From NCBI GenBank assembly GCA_963935005.1, contig CAWWAX010000001.1, positions 1 through 64,000 on the forward strand: 64,000 nucleotides of DNA, read 5' to 3'. The notes beneath the pieces are model-generated. The model had not been told where the DNA came from, did no database searches, and saw nothing but the letters and a program-made list of their open reading frames with translations. The stretch comes from GCA-2718595 sp963935005 (GTDB taxonomy: Bacteria; Gemmatimonadota; Gemmatimonadetes; Longimicrobiales; Gaopeijiaceae). Shown piece by piece: positions 36,975-44,597 of the stretch. The position numbers and the translations under genes were made by a program. How positions within the stretch are numbered: the stretch's first letter is position 1; every line of letters starts with the position of its first letter.

Positions 36975-37541
36975 ATGGGTACACCCAAACCAATGCTTAA
37001 GGTAGGCAACCGCACTTTCCTGGAGCATTTAATCTCCACCCTAAAAGAGGGAGGATGCGACAACGTTCTAGTCTGCTTGCCAGATGAACACGGCCCTATC
37101 GTTGCAAAAGCATTGGAAGCAGGAGGAAACACCATCTACAATGTGGACCCAGGGAACGGCCCTATTACATCTCTTCAAACAGCCATAGCTCACCTAGATC
37201 CCGAAGTTTCGGCAGTATTGTTTTGTCCCGTCGATTATCCCTTGGTCACCATCCAGACAATCCAGACATTAGTTCAAACTTTCAAGCAAATAAAAGCGCT
37301 CCTCACCCTACCTGTCTTTCAAGGAAAGAGGGGACATCCCGTCATCTTCCATAAGAATTTATTCGAAGAACTTCTTGATAATGATCTCCCAGAAGGGGCC
37401 CGTTCGGTGGTCCTCAAAAACATTTCAAAAGCACTGTTAGTGGATACTGATGATAGTGGTGTCACCATCGATATCGACGACCTCTCTACTTACCGTAGAC
37501 ATTTTCCGAGAGAATATCGTGCGAGATTCAGTGCAAGATAA
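36975..37541 (+). CDS. MobA-like nucleotidyltransferase (N-terminus not resolved)
   Basis: At least 188 residues of a MobA/MocA-type NTP transferase, which attach CMP or GMP to the molybdenum cofactor. The ATG at 36975 lies inside the nucleotide-binding loop: reading the same frame upstream from about 36925 gives WGVIPCCGKSAR directly before MGTPKPML, matching the family pattern I-x-A-A-G-x-S-x-RMG-x-PK. No ATG, GTG or TTG precedes this in frame. An ATG at 36919-36921 is two bases out of frame. The alanine pair is replaced by two cysteines. The true start is thus probably near 36919 with a one-base indel, or a rare start codon. It overlaps the first xdhC-like gene. Confidence 0.75.
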   Translation: MGTPKPMLKVGNRTFLEHLISTLKEGGCDNVLVCLPDEHGPIVAKALEAGGNTIYNVDPGNGPITSLQTAIAHLDPEVSAVLFCPVDYPLVTIQTIQTLVQTFKQIKALLTLPVFQGKRGHPVIFHKNLFEELLDNDLPEGARSVVLKNISKALLVDTDDSGVTIDIDDLSTYRRHFPREYRARFSAR

Positions 37542-38373
37542 TTTACCATTGAGTGCTGCCATGGCAGCCAGAGAGGTTGTAGCTGCGCAAAGAAGTGGTG
37601 AGGCAATGGTCTTGGTGCTTATAACTCATGGACCTTCCGACACCTTAGGTCGGCGAGTTGCGATAAAACAATCAAAAGATGGAGAGCTTACAAAGATAGG
37701 AAGCTTTCAAGAAAACGACTTGGACAACCAAGCTATGGAGCTAGCAAATACAGCCCTGGAATCACCACACATTCAAAAAAATACTAGCCACAATCTGACC
37801 GTGAACTCTGGAGAAACCTACAAACTATTCTTGGAAGCACATCATCCTCCTCCTGAATTAACCATAGTGGGTGCTGGACACATAGCTCAACCACTATGCT
37901 CGATCACGGCGATGTTAGGTTTCAACGTCACGGTGATCGACGACCGAGAAGAATTTGTTACCCCAAAACGTTTTCCAAAAGCTGACCGACTCATGGAGGT
38001 AGATTTTACTAGGCCATTTAAGGATATCGTTATTGGCTATAACAGTTACATCGTACTGGTGACCAGAGGTCACAAATACGACTTTGAATGTCTCCGGTTC
38101 TTATTACGAAATACGATAGAACCCAGCTACATTGGTATGATCGGAAGCCGACGTCGTATTCGAGCAGCTTTCATCCAACTAATAAATGATCAACTTGACC
38201 CAGACCGGATTGCTCGCATCAGGGCACCACTAGGACTGGATATTGGAGCAGAGACACCCGCTGAAATTGCTATTTCAGTAGCGGCAGAACTTGTGCTACT
38301 ATCAAGAAAGGGAGATGGTGTACCTTTAAGCCAGAAAGAGAACATTTTTAATCGGTTTTTTAAGGAAGAATAG
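37519..38373 (+). CDS. XdhC/CoxI-type accessory protein, Rossmann-containing
   Basis: A 284-residue protein from the GTG at 37519 (AGAGA just upstream), overlapping the MobA-like gene by 23 bases. The first 115 residues look like a divergent XdhC N-terminal domain (LGRRVAIKQSKDGELTKIGSF) without its conserved cysteine. The C-terminal half is the XdhC Rossmann domain, with VGAGHIAQPL, VIDDREEFVTPKRFP, VLVTRGHKYD, YIGMIGSRRR and LGLDIGAETPAEIAIS. XdhC-type proteins mature molybdenum hydroxylases such as xanthine dehydrogenase and CO dehydrogenase. No hydroxylase subunit lies in the window. Confidence 0.88.
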   Translation: MRDSVQDNLPLSAAMAAREVVAAQRSGEAMVLVLITHGPSDTLGRRVAIKQSKDGELTKIGSFQENDLDNQAMELANTALESPHIQKNTSHNLTVNSGETYKLFLEAHHPPPELTIVGAGHIAQPLCSITAMLGFNVTVIDDREEFVTPKRFPKADRLMEVDFTRPFKDIVIGYNSYIVLVTRGHKYDFECLRFLLRNTIEPSYIGMIGSRRRIRAAFIQLINDQLDPDRIARIRAPLGLDIGAETPAEIAISVAAELVLLSRKGDGVPLSQKENIFNRFFKEE

Positions 38374-38382
38374 GAGTTTCTC

Positions 38383-38715
38383 GTGAAAGAAACAGAAAAT
38401 CACAATCTTTACCAAGCCATCCTGGCAAAAACAAATGAGGGAAGAACTGTCGCAGTGGCTACAATAGTAGATACTAAAGGATCCGTACCTCGTAAAATAG
38501 GAGCCAAAATGCTCGTCGACCCAGGATATGACCTTGTCGGTACAGTCGGTGGAGGCTGCGGAGAAGGAGAGGTCATTGCAGCGGCTCATCAAGTTATTGA
38601 ATCCGGCAATCCACAAATTGTACATGTTGATTTAACGGAGGACATTCTATCCCTGAGCCCAGCAGTCTGTGGAGGCACCATGGAAGTATTTGTCGAAGCA
38701 GTAGTCAGGAGCTAG
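38383..38715 (+). CDS. Stand-alone XdhC/CoxI N-terminal domain protein
   Basis: A 110-residue protein that corresponds to the XdhC/CoxI N-terminal domain alone: GSVPRKIGAKMLVDPGYDLVGTVGGGCGEGEV, then VCGGTMEVFVEAV near the end. The motif cysteines are present, in contrast to the larger XdhC-like protein upstream. The GTG at 38383 has AGGAG six bases before it. The two genes together make up the parts of one canonical XdhC, so they may act as a heteromer in molybdenum-cofactor insertion. Confidence 0.85.
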   Translation: MKETENHNLYQAILAKTNEGRTVAVATIVDTKGSVPRKIGAKMLVDPGYDLVGTVGGGCGEGEVIAAAHQVIESGNPQIVHVDLTEDILSLSPAVCGGTMEVFVEAVVRS

Positions 38716-39252
38716 ATGTCAGATCAACCACCTTTGATATCTCTGCACTACTTGAGGCCACCCAGTCGAAAACAGATTTATAAACAATATCTTATAACGA
38801 AGGAAGCTGGGGCCAACGTAACTCTTTCTACTGATTTAGTTATGGATTCGCCGTTGATAATAAAAGGTGAATCCATTTTAGAGACAGGTTCAAAAATACT
38901 ATGGTTTACCTTCCCAGATACCTGGCATGACATCGGGTTATTCCACCAAGCTGATGGGGCTTTTACAGGTGCCTATGCTAATATCATCACACCTGTGCAA
39001 TATCGGTCGGCCCTTGTCTGGGAAACCACTGATCTCTTCTTAGATATCTGGATTGATTTAAGTGGAAGAGCCACTGTTTTAGATCAGGATGAGTTTGCCC
39101 TTGCACGAGAAAATAAGTGGATTTCACCAACAGTCGCGGAAGCGGCGCTCAGAGAATCGCAACTCTTGATTGATGAGCATCGCAAGGGAACATGGCCACC
39201 TTCATTCATTTCCCAATGGAGCCTTGATCGAGCACTCCAGTATTTGAATTAA
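38716..39252 (+). CDS. DUF402 protein
   Basis: A 178-residue protein matching the DUF402 (FomD-like) pattern: WHDIGLFHQADGAFTGAYANI, then DLFLDIWIDLSGRATVLDQDEFALA, with a helical end. Some members are nucleoside-diphosphate/triphosphate or cytidylyl-phosphonate hydrolases that use the conserved acidic residues and divalent metal. The ATG follows the previous stop without a gap, and AGGAG lies four bases upstream. A link to the neighbouring molybdopterin-nucleotide chemistry is possible but only contextual. Confidence 0.75.
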   Translation: MSDQPPLISLHYLRPPSRKQIYKQYLITKEAGANVTLSTDLVMDSPLIIKGESILETGSKILWFTFPDTWHDIGLFHQADGAFTGAYANIITPVQYRSALVWETTDLFLDIWIDLSGRATVLDQDEFALARENKWISPTVAEAALRESQLLIDEHRKGTWPPSFISQWSLDRALQYLN

Positions 39253-39293
39253 GTTGAGGCCTGCGACTGCATCAAAAAAGCAAGGAATCCTCT

Positions 39294-40043
39294 TTATTCT
39301 GATTCTTCTCCATTTTCTTCCATCATTAGTCTGTCGACCACTTCCTGTATGGCAGAAAAATCATTCCATCGACTGATTCTCACGGCTGGACCAGTTCCTC
39401 TATTCACAAGTATACTCGGTGTTCCCATGATTTGCAGTTCCACACCCAACCGTAAATTTGCACTTACTACATCAGCGTATCGATCGCTCGATAGACACGA
39501 AGCAAAATCATCTAAATCTAGACCTATCTCGTCTGCGATACTCTCGAAAGCACCCATGGGAGGCGAACCGCTTATTGCCCATGCTGTCTGCCTGGCGAAC
39601 AAGCGATTGTGGTAACTCCAGTATGAATCGCTTCCTTCTTCTCCAGCACACCGAGCTGCTCTATGAGCTAAGAAGGAGTGATTATGCCTTGGATAATCAT
39701 AGAAAACAAATCGGGCGATGCCAGCTTGGATATACTGTAGGTCGATTTGTGGTTTTATGAGTGATGCAAAATCCTGACAAGCAGGACACTGATAATCTCC
39801 GAACTCCATAATAGTAATGGGAGCTTCTTCATCACCAATCTCGACTCCTTTTGCTAACTGTACAAAGGCATCAAGGCCACCTAAATCGTCCATTTCATCA
39901 GTCATGATACTCGCCGTAGGTTCCAAAGCAGCTGACCCCGAACCATTACCTGTTATCCTCCATAAAACCAAGCCAATAAGGATGACTCCTAGAACTAGAA
40001 TTACACGTTTCCGTTTCTGGTTTCCATTTTTTCTCTCAGTCAC
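39294..40043 (-). CDS. Membrane-anchored DsbA/thioredoxin-fold protein
   Basis: A 249-residue protein with one N-terminal membrane span (about 14-29) and a periplasmic thioredoxin-like domain of the DsbA/DSBA_2 type. The active site is CPAC (Cys86-Cys89) in FGDYQCPACQDF, and the cis-proline loop is MGTPSILV. It likely oxidises or isomerises disulfides in exported proteins, of which this window has many. It is convergent with DUF402 and lies 102 bases downstream of the HAD gene on the same strand. Confidence 0.88.
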   Translation of the reverse strand: MTERKNGNQKRKRVILVLGVILIGLVLWRITGNGSGSAALEPTASIMTDEMDDLGGLDAFVQLAKGVEIGDEEAPITIMEFGDYQCPACQDFASLIKPQIDLQYIQAGIARFVFYDYPRHNHSFLAHRAARCAGEEGSDSYWSYHNRLFARQTAWAISGSPPMGAFESIADEIGLDLDDFASCLSSDRYADVVSANLRLGVELQIMGTPSILVNRGTGPAVRISRWNDFSAIQEVVDRLMMEENGEESE

Positions 40044-40145
40044 AAGTCCAAGCTCCTTACCTTATTTGAAGACTCTCTAAATGTTTCGATCCTTTTACTC
40101 CAAACTTTCCCCTCCAAAGATGCTTCTTTGCCAACAGTACTGCAA

Positions 40146-40829
40146 TCACCCCGCTAGTATATTGGCGACTGCCTCCACCTGGGAGAAATCATCTAAAACT
40201 AGGTCAGCACCGGCTTGCTCGAGATCTTTTCTCCGAAACTTACCCGTAGTCACTCCAACAGTCCTAGTTCCTTCTGCCTGACCGCAAAATATATCTCTTG
40301 GAGTATCACCCACTACCACTATCGATTCCTTGTCGAAACTTATACCCCATTTATCGTGCGCTCGATTGAGTGCCACAGACGGCAAAATATTTCTATCTTC
40401 CGAATCTGATCCATAGCCCCCGACTGAAAAATATACTTCCAGTCCAACTGATCTCAATTTGATTTGTGCTCCGCGAAAAATATTCCCTGTCACCAGACCG
40501 AGTGCGACATTTTTATTCTCTTTGAGGTTTAAAAGAAGTTGTTCAACACCTGGAAGAAGAATAGTTGGATTTTCAGAGATTCTAGCCTCTAGTTCTCTCA
40601 CATAGCGATCCCAAAGAGCGGAGAATCCCGCCTCTATATCTGAATCCGAAAAACCCACTTCTCTAAGCAGATCTCTAGCTATTTTGGGATCGGTTTTCCC
40701 AGAAAAATCATAGTTTTTTGCATTTCCAAGTTTACCAAAGATACCGAGCATAGCTACTTCAAAGGCTTCCTTAGCAGGACCTCCAGTGACTAGTGTCCCA
40801 TCTATATCGAACAGAATGAGCTTAGTCAT
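40146..40829 (-). CDS. HAD-superfamily phosphatase
   Basis: A 227-residue haloacid-dehalogenase-like hydrolase with motif I DIDGTL (Asp8 nucleophile, Asp10), a helical cap, motif II VTGN near residue 115 and the acidic motif VGDTPRDIFCG near the end. It resembles phosphoglycolate phosphatase/beta-phosphoglucomutase-type enzymes. The start is two bases after the stop of the PLP dehydratase, so the two are cotranscribed. Substrate is unknown. Confidence 0.88.
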   Translation of the reverse strand: MTKLILFDIDGTLVTGGPAKEAFEVAMLGIFGKLGNAKNYDFSGKTDPKIARDLLREVGFSDSDIEAGFSALWDRYVRELEARISENPTILLPGVEQLLLNLKENKNVALGLVTGNIFRGAQIKLRSVGLEVYFSVGGYGSDSEDRNILPSVALNRAHDKWGISFDKESIVVVGDTPRDIFCGQAEGTRTVGVTTGKFRRKDLEQAGADLVLDDFSQVEAVANILAG

Positions 40830-40831
40830 CT

Positions 40832-41791
40832 TCAGAGATTAGCTATCACCCCTGGATCTACATTTCCACCACTAACCACCGCAGCAACAGTCCGTCCCGC
40901 ACTCTCAATCCTTCCACTTCGAAGAGCAGCTACGGTTGCAGCACCCGAAAATTCCACTACCACACGTTCGTGTACGAACAAGAATTTAGCTGCTTCTCTG
41001 ATCTCATCATCTTCAACCAAAACCACCTGATCAACAAACTCGCGGACATGCGCAAAAGTTCGATCTCCCGATCGTACTGGCAGAAGCCCATCCGCTATCG
41101 AATCAACTTGGGGGAGCGTCACTGGTTCTCCTGCATCCAAGGCCGCTTTCATGGAAGCACCTCCTACAGGCTCTACTCCAACTATCTTAACATTGGGGCG
41201 CAGCCTTCTAATGGCAGCCGCACATCCGCTACAAAGACCCCCTCCCCCAATAGGAGCCAATAATACTTCAAAATCCTCGGATTCTTCAGCGATCTCCAAC
41301 CCTGTAGTACCCTGCCCAGCAATTATTCCCAGAGCATCATAAGGAGGAACTATGGTTAGATTCTCCTCGGCGGCTATAGACTCAGCACGGACCCTTCTTT
41401 CTGTTGAAGTTGTTCCTTCCAGAATTACTTCCGCTCCCAGTCGAGCCGCACCGTCTCTCTTGATCTGCGGTGCATTCACTGGCATTACCACTACTGCTCT
41501 AATTCCATGCAACTGTGCCGCTAATGCGACCGCCTGGGCATGATTCCCCGATGAATAAGTGATGACGCCACATGATCTCATTTCCTCCGGAATTTGAGCC
41601 ACAAAGTTATAAGCCCCACGAATTTTGAAAGATCCTGTACGTTGAAGTGACTCCAGTTTCAGAAGGACTTTAGCCTCCAACTCCTCACTCAAAGCTGCCG
41701 CATGATAAAGAGGAGTTCGAACCACGACAGACCGAATGCGCTCATGGGCTTCTTTTATCAGATCTAAACTTACTAACTCCTTGTCACTCAT
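40832..41791 (-). CDS. PLP-dependent threonine/serine dehydratase or racemase
   Basis: A 319-residue fold-type II PLP enzyme. The PLP lysine is Lys56 in SFKIRGAYN; TYSSGNHAQAVA contacts the substrate and the glycine loop PIGGGGLCSG holds the phosphate. Length and lack of an ACT domain fit a catabolic threonine dehydratase or serine racemase rather than the long biosynthetic IlvA. The ATG at 41791 overlaps the gyrA stop by eight bases; a TTG at 41797 is in frame. Cotranscription with gyrA and the HAD gene is likely. Confidence 0.9.
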   Translation of the reverse strand: MSDKELVSLDLIKEAHERIRSVVVRTPLYHAAALSEELEAKVLLKLESLQRTGSFKIRGAYNFVAQIPEEMRSCGVITYSSGNHAQAVALAAQLHGIRAVVVMPVNAPQIKRDGAARLGAEVILEGTTSTERRVRAESIAAEENLTIVPPYDALGIIAGQGTTGLEIAEESEDFEVLLAPIGGGGLCSGCAAAIRRLRPNVKIVGVEPVGGASMKAALDAGEPVTLPQVDSIADGLLPVRSGDRTFAHVREFVDQVVLVEDDEIREAAKFLFVHERVVVEFSGAATVAALRSGRIESAGRTVAAVVSGGNVDPGVIANL

Positions 41792-44246
41792 CTTCAATCG
41801 GATCCTCTTCCTGAATAATTCTAGCCACGTCCATCACTTTGTCTCCGTCATCCAGATTTACGAGACGAACACCTTGGGTCGCACGCCCTATCACTCGGAT
41901 TTGGTCTACAGGTTGTCTGTTAATTACACCATTTCGAGTTATAAACATTAACTGATCCTGAGGTGTGACAGACTTGATAGCAACCACCTTTCCTGTCCGT
42001 TCATTCGTTTTGAGATTGATAACTCCTTTTCCACCCCTATTGGTTAACCTATAGGCGTCTATTTCGGTACGCTTGCCCATTCCACTCTCAGATACAACCA
42101 GAAGAGTCACATCTTCCCTATCCACCACAACCATACCGATGACTCTGTCCCCGTCATCCAAACGAATCCCTAATACTCCAGCAGCAGTGCGCCCCATTGA
42201 ACGTACCTTGGTTTCATGGAAGCGAATTGCCTTTCCATTCCTTGTAGCTAGAATCACCTCATTTGATCCACCAGTTATCCTTACGTCTATCAGCTCATCT
42301 CCTTCATTGATCGTAATTGCATTCAGTCCTACAGACCTGACATTTCCATAAGCTGAAAGAGGTGTCTTTTTAGTCCTGCCACTCCTCGTACAAAACATGA
42401 GATACTGATCTTCAGCAAATTCGCGAACAGGAACCACAGAAGCAATTTCGTCCGAGGGATCAATATTCAAAAGATTGACTATCGATTTTCCTCTGGAATG
42501 ACGTTTGGCCGAGGGAATCTGCCAAACTTTCAGCCAGTGACACTTCCCAGAACGTGTAAAAATCATCAAATACTGATGTGCCGATGCTGAAAAGACATGC
42601 TCAACCCAATCTTCATCCTTAGTACCCATCCCCTTTAATCCCCTACCTCCCCGACGCTGAGACCTGTAAGTGTCAATTTCAGTCCTCTTGAGATAGCCCT
42701 GATGAGAAAAAGTGATGACCATTTCTTCATCAGCAATCAAATCTTCTTCCACCAAAGATCCTGCACCACCAATTATTTCACTCCGGCGGTCGTCTCCATA
42801 TTTCTCGGCTATATGGGTCAGCTCATCAGATATGATTCCCATACGAACTTCTTTATCTTCGAGTATCTTACGCAAACCTTTAATATTTTCTTGAACTTCT
42901 TTCAGTTCTGTGTTGAGTTTCTCCATCTCCAACCCAGTCAATCGAGAAAGCCTCATATCAAGGATCGCCTTGGCCTGACGCTCAGAAAGCTCGAAGGATT
43001 CTTGAAGCGCTTCTGAAGCTTTTGAGGAATCCGCAGAACCTCGAATTATCTTGATCACTTCGTCAATATTGTCGACAGCAATCTTGAGTCCCTCAAGAAC
43101 ATGTTCTCTTTCCTCTGCCTTATTCAGATCAAAGGTCGTCCGTCGCACAACCACTGTATGACGATGTTCGATAAAATGTTCTAGTATTTTCCTTAACGAG
43201 AGAACACGTGGTTCTCCATCTACTAAGGCCAAAAGATTTACACCAAAACTGGACTGCATTTGGGTATGCTTAAATAATTTATTGAGCACTATAGCTGGGA
43301 TAGTGTCTCTTTTAAGTTCTATCACTATCCGAAGACCATCCCTATCAGACTCATCTCTTATATCTCGGATTTCGAATATCTTTTTGTCCCGTACCAATTG
43401 GGCAGTCTGCTCTATTAGTCTCGATTTATTGACCATGAATGGAATCTCAGTCACAATGATGCGTTCCGACCCAGTAGCTGTCTCCTCGATCAGAGTGCGG
43501 GCTCTCATCACTACCCTACCCCGACCTTCTCTGTAAGCAGATTCTATTCCATCTGTTCCACAGATAAATCCACCAGTAGGGAAGTCTGGACCTTTCACTA
43601 TTTCAAAAAGATCTTCTTCTGAAAGCGCTTTATCTTCAATTAAAGCTTTAGTGGCAGTGACTATTTCTCGCATATTGTGAGGTGGAATATTAGTCGCCAT
43701 CCCAACTGCTATTCCAGAACTGCCATTCACGAGAAGGTTTGGAATTCTAGCAGGCAAGACTGTTGGCTCTTCCAATCGAGCATCAAAATTAGGGGTAAAC
43801 CTGACGGTGTCTTTATCAATGTCTTCCAACAGTTCAACCGCCGGAGCTGTCAGACGAGCTTCAGTATACCTATATGCCGCCGCACGATCTCCATCTATAG
43901 ATCCAAAATTGCCCTGTCCATCAACAAGTGGATAACGTAAAGAGAAATCTTGAACCATTCTCACTAAAGCATCATATACAGCACTATCACCATGAGGATG
44001 GTATTTACCTAAAACTTCACCAACTACAGTTGCGCACTTTTTATAAGCTCTTCCAGGTGTGAGACCTAGCCCGCTCATTGCAAACAGAATCCGTCGATGA
44101 ACTGGCTTCAGTCCATCTCTTACATCTGGAAGTGCTCTCTGAACAATCACACTCATCGAATAATCGATGAAGGATTCCCGCATTTCATCTTCGATGAGAC
44201 GTTCTAAAATTTTCTCGCCATCTACTATGAGATCGTCATTTGCCAT
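41784..44246 (-). CDS. gyrA: DNA gyrase subunit A
   Basis: An 820-residue type IIA topoisomerase subunit. The catalytic pair is Arg126-Tyr127 in AAAYRYTEARL. The quinolone-pocket segment is unaltered at the usual sites, with Ser88 and Asp92 at the E. coli 83 and 87 positions. The C-terminal wrapping domain carries a GyrA-box QRRGGRG, distinguishing it from ParC. The acidic tail (EEDPIEDE) is common in gyrase. No gyrB is nearby. It is preceded by a 351-base gap that should contain its promoter. Confidence 0.96.
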   Translation of the reverse strand: MANDDLIVDGEKILERLIEDEMRESFIDYSMSVIVQRALPDVRDGLKPVHRRILFAMSGLGLTPGRAYKKCATVVGEVLGKYHPHGDSAVYDALVRMVQDFSLRYPLVDGQGNFGSIDGDRAAAYRYTEARLTAPAVELLEDIDKDTVRFTPNFDARLEEPTVLPARIPNLLVNGSSGIAVGMATNIPPHNMREIVTATKALIEDKALSEEDLFEIVKGPDFPTGGFICGTDGIESAYREGRGRVVMRARTLIEETATGSERIIVTEIPFMVNKSRLIEQTAQLVRDKKIFEIRDIRDESDRDGLRIVIELKRDTIPAIVLNKLFKHTQMQSSFGVNLLALVDGEPRVLSLRKILEHFIEHRHTVVVRRTTFDLNKAEEREHVLEGLKIAVDNIDEVIKIIRGSADSSKASEALQESFELSERQAKAILDMRLSRLTGLEMEKLNTELKEVQENIKGLRKILEDKEVRMGIISDELTHIAEKYGDDRRSEIIGGAGSLVEEDLIADEEMVITFSHQGYLKRTEIDTYRSQRRGGRGLKGMGTKDEDWVEHVFSASAHQYLMIFTRSGKCHWLKVWQIPSAKRHSRGKSIVNLLNIDPSDEIASVVPVREFAEDQYLMFCTRSGRTKKTPLSAYGNVRSVGLNAITINEGDELIDVRITGGSNEVILATRNGKAIRFHETKVRSMGRTAAGVLGIRLDDGDRVIGMVVVDREDVTLLVVSESGMGKRTEIDAYRLTNRGGKGVINLKTNERTGKVVAIKSVTPQDQLMFITRNGVINRQPVDQIRVIGRATQGVRLVNLDDGDKVMDVARIIQEEDPIEDE

Positions 44247-44597
44247 TTAGAAATCCCCAGAGGAAGAAAGGCCATCACGTTGACTACGCCAACAACCATA
44301 ATTCTGAACTACTGTTAACCAGACGGTCCGTCTCCCTCTTAATTGCTCAGGATTCTTAACAACTATTGAAAGCTCAACAACGAGTTATCCAGCAAAGTAA
44401 AAACTACCACGGCCTCTACTCTACAGACCTATTACAGACACTGCTTAAGTTCCTTAAAAATAACGTAGAAATGGCCTAATAACAAGTAAAATCTGCTATC
44501 GGATTTTAGCGAGAATTCAGTTCGAGTCAGGGTGTCAGCAAGTTTGGGCTATACCCAAAAAAACCACCTCGCGAGACATACTATATTTCCTCGTATT
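44247..44597. other. 351-base intergenic region between uvrA and gyrA
   Basis: No gene is supported here. Two inverted repeats stand out: a perfect 13-base palindrome at 44322-44334 and an AT-rich hairpin, TAAAATC/GATTTTA with an eight-base loop, at 44487-44508. The latter may mark the end of the uvrA transcript, though it lacks a U-run. I see no convincing sigma-70 promoter pair. Confidence 0.5.
44322..44334. promoter_or_regulatory. Perfect palindrome upstream of gyrA
   Basis: AGACGG-T-CCGTCT is a perfect inverted repeat centred about 80 bases before the gyrA ATG. The symmetry and place suit an operator for a dimeric regulator or a short mRNA hairpin. No known regulator consensus is matched with confidence. 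Confidence 0.35.

Noticed and set aside
42000..44246. Quinolone-resistance change in gyrA
   Set aside because: The residues matching E. coli 83 and 87 are Ser and Asp, the sensitive form.
44487..44508. AT-rich hairpin after uvrA as a terminator
   Set aside because: The stem is seven A/T-rich pairs with no U-run on the minus strand, so it was noted only within the gap entry.
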